Below are positions 1 through 12,100 of a stretch of 64,000 nt of DNA, piece by piece. The stretch's first letter is position 1, and each line of letters starts with the position of its first letter. The position numbers and the translations under genes were made by a program. Origin of the DNA: Taxillus chinensis (lineage: Eukaryota > Streptophyta > Magnoliopsida > Santalales > Loranthaceae). Under the pieces are notes generated by a model. The model saw only the letters and a list, made by a program, of their open reading frames with translations. It did no database searches and was not told where the DNA came from. The stretch is taken from NCBI GenBank assembly GCA_023512835.1, contig CM042091.1:46958284-47022283 (forward strand). Direction: 5' to 3'.

Positions 1-3
1 TAC

Positions 4-112
4 CTTTGAGAGCTTAGCATTACTTGAGAGAGACCATATGCTAGGCAAATGAGATAACTGCAGCATGACAACGGTGACAATATGACGAGCAGAATCAGGA
101 TATCCAGAGAAA
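4..112 (-). other. Possible exon of an unidentified gene running off the left edge
   Basis: Read on the minus strand, this stretch gives a protein-like segment (containing SARHIVTVVMLQLSHLPSIW) that ends at a plausible donor, AAAG|GTA, at the window edge. A candidate acceptor (TTTTCAG) lies at about 133-139, but the frame entering from it meets a TGA before the protein-like part, so a 1-nt indel or another acceptor is needed. I do not recognise the family. It could be a real exon with a base error or a decayed one. Confidence 0.3.
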
Positions 113-1449
113 ATAGCACATGCCAATCACCTGAAAATAAGCGAAGTATTGCCCCATGAAAAAATAAGCGAAGTATTGCCAGTTCCACAAAAGCCTATAT
201 ATCAGTTTAGGGTAGCATCCAATAGAATTTACAGTTTGGAAAAAACACTGACCCACGAAGCCTCGGATGGTGAAAATATACCACATATTGCCTGAAACAT
301 AAATTTCTGAAAATAAATAAATAATTATAATAAACTTAGACCATACACCAAAGAGTTGCTAAAAGTACCTAATGAAGTAATATATGCAAAAAGATAATTG
401 ATATTTTAGAATGCAGGAATAACAGTAAAAGCCAAAGCAGTTGTGATGGATACATCTAAGACAGGAACCAACGTAAAACACCAATAGCTGCTCACCTGTG
501 CAAAAAGGGGAACTGCGATGCAACTTCAGGATATAGCATAAACAAATATATCTTCTGCATCACAGGAACATACAATGTCAGGTAATATACCCAAACCAAA
601 ATAATCCACCAATAATAATAAAATAAACAAAAAAAACATCCATATGGCGACATCACATTTCTACCACGAGAAGTCTATCATTTCCACTAGGTAAAAGGAA
701 ATTGTATTTTGGTACAAGTAGTAAATCAACAGAAAGAAGGATCCCTTTGCAGGGCAAGTGAACATAATCTCAATAACTTTCGAATGCAGTTGAATTAAAA
801 AAAAAAAAAAAAACTTCTGCAACATTAGTAAAATTAAGGAAACTAAATTGTGTCTATATATGGGTAAAGCTTTTCTACTGCAGGTCTGCCAGGTCATAGA
901 AAAACTCCTCCACTGCATCGCTTTGAATTCCTTTTTAAAACATTCAATATGTCGAATCCTCAACAATCAACATTCCTGTTCATGTCAAGGAGCAGCTGTT
1001 GTTTATGTCCCCACCTTCTCTCAACCCTCCATGCCCTCCACCCTCCTCTCAACTTTCGCTTGACACTGAGTGAGACAGAATTGACAAAACAGGGGATCAG
1101 GATTCTTTTTAAAAAGGGTGAAGAGAGCTTAAGTGTAATGTGGTGGCAGCAGCTAATGTTTCTGAACGAGAATCCCACGCTAGCAACACTGCTGGATTGC
1201 AGAAAGCCTGAATCAGTTGGGTTCAACATCTGCCACTTCTATTACCAAAATAGCAATGTTAGGGTGCACTGCCGTCACACCCATTGCCCTCTTCACCATT
1301 GGTGATGGTGCATAAGTAAATGTTGCTTTGAGCAAAGATGGATCGATCCCAATATATTATTAGTATTTATTTACAATATTGGAGAGAGCTATGAATGTGT
1401 TGGCAGTGGCAGCTATCATTGTTGATTTGATAATAGCAGTGGCAGATGT
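113..1449. other. No gene supported
   Basis: AT-rich sequence with poly-A at 797-813. Short open stretches occur in several frames, none with a recognisable domain or splice context. Sequence near 1195-1260 recurs near 2517-2577 in direct orientation and near 1393-1465 inverted, so part of this is repeat. Confidence 0.5.
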
Positions 1450-2132
1450 GGAACCCAACCGATTATACAGCCATGCAGTGTATCCAGGCGTGGGTGGCAT
1501 CAGCTTGGGCTCACTGGTATACAAATAGGCCCTCGTAAGAATCCAAATCCTCTGTTTTGACCAAACAGAATGGTTACTTGTATCAGGTAAAGAGGCTATA
1601 GAAGGTGAGAGGGTTGAGAACACCATTTAGTGCATTCTTCTTGCATTGTTTTTCCTTTTCCCATTTCGTCATGTATGGGTTCACGAGCTCTGCATGAAGC
1701 TCGTTTTTGGGGTCACGTATCATTCACTACAAGGGCTCATATTAGTTTAACTACAGGAACCCAACCAGTTATAAAGCCATGCAGTGTCGCTAGGCATGAG
1801 TGGGTTGCATCACTTGGGCTCGCTGGTATACAAATAGGCCCTCATAAAGAGATTGCAAATCCCCTGTTTTGACCAAACAGAATGGTTACTGGTATCAGGT
1901 AAAGAGGCTACGGAACGTTGAGGGATGAAAACACCATTTAGTATACTCCTCGCATCACTTCTTGTACTCTGGTTCCCCTTATTCCATTACGTGTATGGGT
2001 TGATGAACTCTGCATGAAGCATGATACTGATAAGGATTGAATTGCACAGGAATGGAAAGGCAAGGCATGGAAGACATACTTGACTAATTTTGGGGTCAAG
2101 TATCATTCACTACAGGGGCTACTATTAGTTTC
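1450..2132. repeat. Diverged tandem duplication, about 300-bp unit
   Basis: Unit 1 (about 1450-1750) and unit 2 (about 1756-2132) share long matches. Both begin GGAACCCAACC and both contain GGTATACAAATAGGCCCTC and TTTTGACCAAACAGAATGGT. Unit 2 carries about 70 extra bases near 2020-2090. No open frame is conserved between the copies, so this is non-coding or long dead. Confidence 0.7.
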
Positions 2133-2969
2133 ATGAAAGGGTTAGCAACTTTAAAATAAAAATCTAAGAACTTTTTATTAGTTCTTTTACATTAAGTAAT
2201 ATACTTAGAATCTGGGCTATGGGAGAATATAAATCTTATAATAAACAGAACAATCTGCAGTACACATCCCAACACATGAGTATCTTTGCCATAGCATGGA
2301 AGAGAAGAAAGGGTAAGACATCCTTTACTTTTTGCAGCTCATTACTGCTGCTAAGGTAGTTCTTTGACTTTTATATTTCAATTGTTCGTTTTGGAGGAAT
2401 GACAGAAATTAAACTTTGAATTTGTAAAAACAAATTGCGGGAACTAAGCATGTAAATAAATTGTGGCCAATTCATATGCCAGCAGAATAAACAGATACCA
2501 ACTCACTCTGGCCTAGCAAGGTTGCAGAACCAGTTGGGCTCAACATCTGCCACTGCTATTATCAAATCAATGATGCTAGCTGCCGCCACAAGGAGGCCGT
2601 GGTGGAAGAGTGCAACAAGAAGAAAGGTGGGAGATAATCGGAAGCAGTTCTTTAGCATGAAGATAGACATATCCAATGTTTAGGTTGAAAACAGAATTCA
2701 AAATGACGCAGTTTTGACCCGTGCAATAGAGAAGTTACTCCATGGTTTGCAGTAACGTGAGAACATGATGTTTGAGGCATATATTTATATGTTGCTACTG
2801 GACAAAACATCATTTTTAATGTTCAATCATATTTAATAGATCTAAGAGCTATAACTTTTTTTTTGGTAAGTTTGATCGAAGAGCTATAATTAAATATATG
2901 ATTTTTCAAAATACCCTTATCAAATAATCCCTAACTTTTCCATAACCTTCTGCTGAATCATCGCCGCAA
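2133..2969. other. No gene seen
   Basis: AT-rich sequence. Its only structure is a third copy (2517-2585) of a short motif also found at 1195-1260, and inverted at 1393-1465. Confidence 0.5.
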
Positions 2970-3990
2970 GACCAAATAGTGTGGTGGTGGCAGGCATTTC
3001 CCAAGTGGCAAAGGTACGTGTGACATGAGGAGAGACAATGTGAAAAGCATAGTTGGTGCATACGGAAAAGGCTTCACAGTAATTCATACAGAAGATCGAT
3101 AGAATCCTTTCGGAGATTAGACGTACTGACCTGGTTAAACGCGAAAAGTATGCTGCTAATTGAGGGCTTGACGAAAAGAAGAAAACTTAGCCATCCCTAT
3201 ACAAACTAATCAGGAACTGAAGCCGTTCTCCTGATGAGTCCAAGGCATGACTAAATCAATCTACATATGCCCCAATCGATATGACTTACTCATATCATCC
3301 ACCAGAGTGACCAAGTACTGCACGAACGAAAACCTTGATCCCGTGACAAAGTGATATAAGAACGGTTACAACCCTTATCTAAAAAGCTCACAGAACACTC
3401 TCGCGACCGACATACATGGTCATTAAAACCAAGTTGGAAAGGAGCCCTTAAGAGATGAGAGTCGACTAGGTGAAGGTTTTGTATGCATTGCGTCCACCAA
3501 AGATGCTAGCCGACATGACAGGGTGGGTTCCCGAGTGAAAAGAACATAATGGCATTGCAAGAGTCGTAAGTAGCGCACCGAACGATCTTCGTTTCTCCAA
3601 GCTCACTTGGACGCAACGAGAGCATTGTAAAATCAAGTAAGAGAGAATGTCACGCCCCAAAACAATCTGATGTTGATGGGCATCTCCCAAGTGGCGCAGG
3701 TGCATGCTATTTAAGGAGGGACAAAGCAAAAAGTATAGCTGGTGTCAACGAAAAAGGCTCCATGACAGTTCGTGCGAAAAATCGATGAAGCCCTTCGGAA
3801 TTCAGATGTACCAACCCAATTAAATGCGAAGCGTATGTCGCTAGTCGAAGATTTGACAAAAAAAAAATAATCATCTCTAAACAAACTGGTCAGAAACTGA
3901 AACCATTCTCTTAATTGGTATGACTTACTCGGAACATCATCCACCAAGGTGACCGAGTATCGCATGGGTGAAAACCCTCACCCCATGACA
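2970..3990. repeat. Pair of diverged ~350-bp direct repeats, small LTR-like or retrozyme-like element
   Basis: Copy A (about 2980-3355) and copy B (about 3665-3990) align through most of their length. Shared landmarks are TCCCAAGTGGC, AAAAGGCT, AGATCGAT/AAATCGATGAAG, ACAAACT and ATATGACTTACTC followed by ATCATCCACCA. About 300 bp separates them. Copy B is bordered by TGTCACGCCCC at 3649 and by ATCACACCCCC at its other end. Copy A contains CTGATGAGTCC (3231-3241), the 5' core of a hammerhead ribozyme, but the second core box is TAAA rather than GAAA, and copy B lacks the motif. The size and layout resemble plant retrozymes or a small LTR element. Neither identity is established. Confidence 0.5.
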
Positions 3991-4114
3991 TCACACCCCC
4001 AATTCCCATAACGCCCTTTGTAGATTTGTGTGTTGTTTTTCCAGTATAGTCAAAGGGTTTGATTGAATCAGCTACCTGGAAATTATTTTGAAAACTTCTG
4101 ACCATGTAGAAGGA

Positions 4115-5120
4115 TTTAGGTCGTTTCTGTCAAAAGCAATGACATACTACCAAGATCTGTATCGACATGCATCAAATTTTCTGGATCTTCTGGTTCTCGA
4201 GAATGAATTTTAGTAGTTTTTACCTAGCAGAATGACCATTAAGCACAATCTATGCATTTACTTTGTCTTCAAAGATTGACTTCAAAACGTATTAAGAGTC
4301 ATTTTGGAAACAGTTAATTCAATTCAACTATTGAATTGATTCTCCAGATATTTGGCAATCTCTTCAAGCCAATCACAAGGTATAATTCTGCTCCAAGTTG
4401 CAGTTCCTTTACCTTGGATGATCAAATGTCCCCAGAACTAAAAAACATAAGAAGCCTAGTGCCACCTTCTGAAGAAAGCTTGTGTCGAGCCTCATCACAC
4501 ATTAAAGCAAAAAAACAGGGCTATATTGATCCTTTGCCTTCTAGTTCTGACATGACTAATTTCAGATGCAGCAGTTCACCCAGTCAGCAGGACCTCTTTT
4601 CTAAGGATTCAGCAGCCTAACCATTTTCAGAACCCCCAATCTCTGTGGGGCCTCCTTCACTCAGCAGCTGGCTTCTTAATAAAGGAAATTTGAGCACTGA
4701 TCACAGAGGGAAGGCCACAAATAACGCTGAAGGAGCATCTTCAATATCACTAACCACTCTCTCCATTAGTGAAACCAGAAGATGTTGTGACTGATCCTGA
4801 AAATATCCCTGCGAACACCCATTACTCTTCACGTCCTTAAACAGCACCAGTGCCTTCTACTCCGCTGCTACCTGATGATGATGTTTGGTTTAGTGGTGAG
4901 TCGTCTTGGATTCCTCAATACAAGAGTTTGGGAGCCACAGGAGAGACACACAATGACTACCTCAGTAGTGCATCACGAGTGGATGGTTACTCAAATTGAA
5001 GTACCTGCTGCAGCAGCCACCTCCGTGACATCCAGGTCCTTGATCAGTGAAGCCTTGATGGCGAGGCAGCTCCTCACTCTCGAGCCACTTCCTGTGGGGC
5101 TGCCGAGACTCTAGAGGAGG
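4115..5120 (+). pseudogene. Decayed multi-segment coding sequence, family not recognised
   Basis: The plus strand reads as a protein-like sequence broken by stops. AMTYYQDLYRHASNFLDLL lies near 4138-4196. An open segment runs from 4336 to a TAA at 4618-4620, and the same frame continues past it with PPISVGPPSLSSWLLNKG to a TGA at 4792-4794. After a one-base shift the sequence continues (TPLLPDDDVWFSGESSWIPQY) to further stops near 5000. A serine/proline-rich tract with an acidic patch followed by Trp motifs suggests the tail of a plant regulatory protein, but I cannot name it. Several stops plus a frameshift argue for a dead copy rather than one sequencing error. Confidence 0.5.
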
Positions 5121-6141
5121 CAGCAGCAAGATGGGACTTCAGCAGGCCCGCAAAGGAGGGGATGATGACGGCAGTGGAAGGAGGTGACAGTGGCTACAAT
5201 CCAGCAGTAGGAGGGAGTGGGGCTGGGGAGAGGGAGGGAAGCAGCATTAATGCAGTGGGAGGGAGGGGAGGGTTATGGGAATCAGGGGTGCAAATTTGAT
5301 TGTGTGGAGATGATGGAGCAGGATGGAGCCAGCGGAAATTTAGGAATTTTTTAATAAGGATATTTTGAAAAACCATATATTTAATTATAGCCCTTAGATA
5401 TATTTAAATGAGATCAAAAAATAAGCAACTGCTCTCTTTAAGAGTGTTGATCTCCTTTTCTATTTATCAGCACTATATATATCTTATCTCAAAGTTAAAT
5501 TATATTAGCTGAATGATTCAAGCAATTAAGTCCATACACACACAAAAGTGAAGTATATCTTCATATCTTTTGTATACCATGGTCATGAACTCTATCACTG
5601 TTTGTCTCTGTTCTCTTCTTAATTTGTTAATACACTTGACTTCATCTATAGTTTTAAACACAATTTCAAGTTCATGTTCTCCTAACGTGATGAATTGAGA
5701 GGGAATGGAGGTGTCCAATAGTATGATTAAACTTTTGGGTTCACAAAACAATACTCCTTCAGTCCCATTTTAGCTGTCTAATTTCACTTTTCAACACAAG
5801 TTACAAAGAAAAAAATGTGTTCCCAATCTTACTCGCATTCAGTTCATTATTTATTTTAGCAAAGTAGACATCGCAATGATTGACCAAAAGTAAGAGCAAT
5901 GCAGCAAAATTATGCAAAAAAATAGTGCAAAAACTAGAAATCATACACGGTTGGACAAATTGAAATGACAATATGCACAACTATAATAGGAAAGAAGAAG
6001 TAGCATAATACACAGTAAACATTGGTTTGCAAAAATTATAGATCAAAGAAATATGTATCCTGTATTTATTATGACATTTACCATGTGTTTTTCACTTACT
6101 AAAATCTTCATTTATTTAGCACAATAAAAAGAAACATTTAC
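5121..6141. other. 3' flank of the minus-strand gene; no gene supported
   Basis: A purine-rich stretch (5150-5330) is followed by AT-rich DNA. A 77-codon minus-strand frame at 5518-5751 is open but has no recognised domain and no clear splice sites. The terminal exon of the neighbouring minus-strand gene is expected below 6142; I could not locate it. Confidence 0.4.
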
Positions 6142-9100
6142 CTTGTCCGAGAATCAAAATAGCATTTGCATCCAGAGGGGCGATATCTTGAATTCTTTCA
6201 CTTGTAAAGATTGCTTGAGCAACTAGCAAGGAAATCAGGAATGAACAAGTGGTAGAAGGTCAAACTCAAAAAAAGAAAAAAGAAAAAAAAAGGCACATTG
6301 TAATAAGGTTGGCCACGTAGAATGGTGGAACAACTCCATGACCATGCCTAATGACTTATGACCGTTTTGAGCAACCTCTTGGACTCAAGCCAAGTCAAAC
6401 AAACATTATCTCCTAATTAATGTCACTTAAAAATTTGAACATTAACGTACAAAAGATGAGACTGAAAACCTGAAGTCTGCATCAGTTTTTCCTCATTATC
6501 ATCTTTTTCATTTTCTCTACAAGAAACTTCCTTGTCAGATAAACCCATCAGATGCACAGTATGTAACCCATCTGATACCCAAAAAGTTTGACTTCCTGCA
6601 AAATATCCCCAGTGAATTCAAGTTGCTGCCTCATACATGGACCAGACCTCAGACATTCAGCATAATCACCATTTCATTAAACGTCACAAGAACTACATTC
6701 AGATAAGCCTTTTCAACTTTAAAAAAAAAATAAAAAAAAAACTTTAGATATCTGCAAAAATGCAAATAAAGAACCATACGTGAGGAGCTATCAAGAAGCA
6801 CAGCCAGTTTCCGCATTTTCATGTTATGAGTGAGCTGCCTAAGGCAAGAAGGAATTTCAGAATGACGGATAAGGTTGGAGAGGCACAAGCAGTGTAAATC
6901 ACCAACTGAATCCAGTATCAGAAACTTGTTTGCAGCAAGCGCCTGTATAGAAATTGCCCTTTTCGAGATCTGCGCCATTGTAGAATGCAAACTTACAGCT
7001 TCGTTTGACCTAAATGGCACAAAGTATGCACTGGCATAGCCAAGGTCTTGCCTCTGTTTTACTACAGCACAAAGTAACAGTAAAGAGTCAGGTGCTTTCG
7101 TTAATGGCAAAAAGAACAAATTCAGGGATTTTATAGATTAAACAAATTATAATAATAATATACTAGAAAAAACTGGAACGCAACCAATATTGCAATCATC
7201 TACATGGTTCAATCAGATTTTTGATGAATCAGAATTTCCAACCATAATAACTAAAGAAAAAATTGAAGAAAAAAGGAGTAAGAAGAAAATATAACCCAAT
7301 CAAAAATATCCGGTAGATTTTAATAAAAGGACAGCAACATCTTTCATAGAAGTAGCATCCTAGCCCTGAGGAGATATACTGAAATATAATTTTCACTCTC
7401 ATTTAAATAAGAATTTCTATTTGAAAAAAACTGTATGGAAGTAGGTACAAAATTTTTGAAAGTAACTGAATACTGGATGTATAGTCCCCGGGTGGAAATG
7501 CTGCATCAAAGATACACAAAGTACACCTGAATGGATCCATAGACTCATAAAGCATGACGAGCTAACATGGAAGCCAGAAGGGAGGTAAGAGCCTTCAAAT
7601 TTTGCATCCAAACAGTATGTACCTTAATTTGCAGATCAAACTACAGTTGATAATGAAGCCACACATACCAATGATAAAACTCCGAGGGATGGTTCTAACA
7701 AGGCTTTGAAGACTCCAGGAAGTAGATAAGGAGTAGAATTTTTCCCAGAAACAAAAGATCAAACTCTAATAACCTGCCCTCAATTAGAAAAAGCATCCAA
7801 TGAATTCACAGTCAAAGTGGAGCCCTTCAGGTTTATCCAATAGAGAAGGTTAATGTTTCTCCTACTTCCCTCCTAGTCCCAAGAGCGAGAATACGCTCCT
7901 ATTCTTTGTCCAAAGTTACAAGCACCCAATAGCCTGAATCAACTGTTCCATGCAAAGATGGTACAGGGTATTAAGGTTGAATAGCTAAACAAAGTTATTA
8001 CCGTACTATACAGAGGTTTGACAAATACACAACGAATGACACTGCATCACTGCCCAATTAAGCTGAAAGGAAGGATATTTAAGTTAAACTTAAATAGTAA
8101 TTAGGATTATATAAAAGGAAGCTGATGCAATTTTATATTAATCCAATTTGAATTTACATAGAATATTTCATAGGGAATAATGGAAAATCTTTATTTCAAA
8201 AGCTAGGACTCGGCATTTGACTTGATCTCAAAAAAATAGATTACTCAAAAGGAATTGGGAATTTATACCAGGTCAAGGAATAGTTTGAATTGGATGTTGG
8301 CCTAGTATCAATAGATGTAAGAGCAGAATTTGACCTGTAAGGGGGCGATTCTCAAAACTTGCCACCTCAAACAGACTCATCACTATTAAAACTCGTAGTA
8401 GGATGGGAATTTCGACTCAATATTGCATGGCTGGTACTCATGCTACAACACTACCATCAGAATCAATTAATCACCCAATCATCAATTTCCATCAGGATAC
8501 CACTAACTAGTTTTTCAGAACAAGGAAGAAAAGCATATTAAATTATTTGTTCAAGTAGGAAAACAATCCAAAAATTGAAATGTTGAATCCTAAAAGCCTA
8601 AGTCAAATTCAATAAACTTTTATAAACAGGTAGCTCATAAAAGTAGTTGACTCGAATGATTGTAATAATTCATAGCAGAATCTGACCTCATTTTCCTATA
8701 CAAATTTACCCGTCTTGCCTCTTAGCCAAACAGACCAAATCCAAGTTCCAATAACCAAGACCTTTAACAACCAGTTTCTTTGTCACCTCTATACATTACA
8801 TATATGCCTAGATATAGGGTTTGGATTGATTTGAATAAAGTTATAAGTCATGAATTGATCCTGCATTAAATCCTATTTATATATATATATACATATAATG
8901 TATTGAGTGTAATAAAATTTTAAGAATGAATTTTACTTTATTAAAATATGGAGTCATTTTTAGGTATTTTAAATGCAACTCACTTCGCAATTGTTTTCAG
9001 AGGTGTAGTAAATATGCACCTCAAATAAGAGAACACCATGGAAAATGTGCCAACACAATTTGTAAACATAATACATGCAAGGAATATGTATGCTTTAGCC

Positions 9101-12100
9101 AGAGAAACGTGAGAACAGCTCCTGTTCTACTCACATGCATATACTGCATCTCAAGCGGGGGTTCAGCAATGGGTATGCTTTAACCACTGAAATTTGAACA
9201 GCTCATGTGCTACTCAAATGCATATACTGCATCACGTGGTGAGGCCTACTGCTTTTTGGGAACTCTGGGCATGCCATAAAAAAACTCAAAGAACCATTTC
9301 AAATCACAATGAACAGTCATCGATATTTGCATAAAAATAATATTTGGCAAAAATATATTTTAACTTCTCCCATCTATTTACATGTAAGATAAGACCATGC
9401 ATGTAAATAAGATAATCCTTCCCATTTGAAATCAACACAAATAAATTGATATGACTTCATGAAACTCTAAAAGATTACCCCAATCTTCCTCAAGCGTGAT
9501 GCAAGTAAGTCATAGTTATTAAAGGCCAATCTCCCGTCTATTTACACGTAAGATAAGACCATGCATGTCAATAAGATAATCCTTCCCATTTGAAATCAAC
9601 ACAAATAAATTGATATGACTTCATGAAACTCTAAAAGAATATGCCAATCTTCCTCAAGCATGATGCAAGTCATAGTTATTAAAGGAACGCCTAAGGTACA
9701 CCTAGGTGCCAAGTGCGGGTGGGTGCAGCCTATGCACTTTATTTCTTATCCGGCGAGGCAAGTTCTGTAAAGCACAAATAAAACGTGCTTGTTTGCACTT
9801 TTATCCTATGCTCAAGACACAGAGAAGGTGCACCTAAAGGAAGTGAGGCACCATTTACCACAAATGTAAAAGAAAAGAAAAGAGAAAGAGAGTGAATGCT
9901 CCAACGACAATCACTCCAGTGCTCCAACAAAACCTTAGGTCTCAGCGATAGCATCCTCCTAGCTCTTCTTCTTCTTCTTTGGTACCCAACTACCCTCTTT
10001 TTTATTTTATTTTTAGTATGCTCTTTGCTCTCTGTCGTAGGGTTCTTCTTCTTTGTACGGTCGTGGTCTACTCGCAAGTTTTTTTGTGCTCCCTTAATGT
10101 ATGACAACAATATAGATGAGATAATATGTATACATAGTTATTAAAAGCACAAGACACACACAAGGCACAGCACAAAGGTAAGCAAGGCACAAAAAAAAGT
10201 GCAGTCCTAAGGAAAACGTGCCGCACATTTTTATAATTATTTTTTAAAATATACTAATAAAATAAGCAAAGCAATTTAAACATAAATAAGTGAATATAAA
10301 CTATTTAAATGTAAAATTATTATAGCATAAAATTTTAAAATAATAAAATTTTAATCTTAATTGTAAATACTCATAATAAATCAAACATTTAACTCAAAAA
10401 AAAAAACATCATCGCCATCACTAGTGTAACCCTCAAAATCATCGTCTTCTATTTCTTAGGATTTGTCTCTACTTTCTCATAATTATATTTGACATTTACG
10501 TAGAATACATCGACAAAAAGGACAACTGGAAGAAAAAGAAAAAGAAGACATCAGCAGAGAGCCATTGCAAAGACGACAAGCAACAGGATAGTAGACAAAA
10601 AAAATGAAAAGTTCAGCAAATAGAGAGAAAATAAAAGTGAGTCAAATATATATAAACAATATACCATACGCCAGACAATGAAGAAGAAGAAAAGACATCA
10701 GACCGGAAAAAAAACCGGTGTCGGGTGCGCAAAGAAGAAGCGACAAGGAGACAACAGAGAAAAACAATTACTGTCATCAGTTGCAGCAGCAGTTGGTGAG
10801 AATGAGCCGACCGAGAAGGGACAACAATGCTAAAACGAGAAAAAAAACGAATGACACATAGAAGAGAAGCGAGAAATGAGAAGATAAAAGAAAGAAGAGA
10901 GAAGAAGACACACTTGGCAGGGTTAGGGTTCACTGTCACCGAAGGCTAGAGGGACTTCACGATCAAATTCTTTCTTCCATTCCGTTTTTTTGTTTTGTTA
11001 TATATTTACGGCGAAAGCTATGTCGTCTCCTCAAGGCGCGCCTTTGCGACGCCTTGCGCCTGGGGAAGAAGCGCAAAAAAGCGCCATTAAGTTGTGCTTC
11101 GTGAAACACGCCTCGACTAGAAGAAAATAGGACGCATATCCTGCACCCACCTATGATTTGCACCTAAGTGCGCCTTAATCATGCCTTTAACAACTATGTA
11201 TATATATTATCATCTAGAAAATTAAAATGTAATATAGTCTTCTTTTCTGTTGTTGATGTAATAGATCATATATACATGAGATAATATGTCTATTTTTTTG
11301 TGGATGATTATCCAAGGTGTCTTTTTTAGGTTATTAGATAAAAATGTATTATATAAAAAAGTGTGCCTTGCTTTATTCGGGCCTGCATTTTTCGTTGCAT
11401 TTAAGCAAGGCATGGCCTTTGTGCCTTGAGTGTGCCTCGCGCTTTAAATAACAATGAAGTAAGCCCAAAATATCTTTTAAACTCGGATGCAACTTGCACT
11501 TTTAAAATCATTAGAGAGCTTCTTGAAGCCTAAATTCATTAGAACTACCCAATGGGAGAAACACCTCAATATACTTTTACAAAATGCCTACACAATTTAT
11601 GCAAAGCAATGAGAAAGGAAAAGGAAAGAAAAAGGGTGACAGAGTAGAGACATCAACTTTACAATTCACTCTTAGTAATATCAAAGCACAATGTAGTTGG
11701 GTTTTGTTGAAACCAATAAGTTTTTTATCACAAAAAAAAAAACTTAGGACAACGAGGGGGTGATTAAACCCCTAATCATGTTAAAACAAAATACCTCATT
11801 GTAATTTTTTCTCAATTACCTTAACAGAAAATTAGCGGAGGCCACTCCAAATTCTTGATTTTTGAGGAAAATGGAAATATATGTTGATAGTTGATAGTTG
11901 ATAGTTGATAGTTGATAGCTGAAGGTTACAATGAGTTTTTCAGAGCTATGGTACTGCTTACACTTTGCGTGTGTTTGCAAAAGTAACTGACTAGGTTCAC
12001 CCTTTGTTCAAGGTTTCCAATTCCGAATCAAACATTACAGATTCCCACTTCCACTCCCAAAAGAAATCGGTGCTTGTTAATCAGAATACAGACTCAGTGC

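Noticed and set aside
870..930. Minus-strand peptide DAVEEFFYDLADLQ followed by a stop
   Set aside because: Protein-like but only 18 codons, with no good acceptor upstream; could not be linked to the exon at the left edge.
1360..1626. 88-codon minus-strand frame with an Ala/Thr-rich end
   Set aside because: Lies in the duplicated repeat, is not conserved between the repeat copies, and has no domain.
5518..5751. 77-codon minus-strand frame
   Set aside because: Open but without a recognised domain or splice sites; could not be attached to the gene at 6142.
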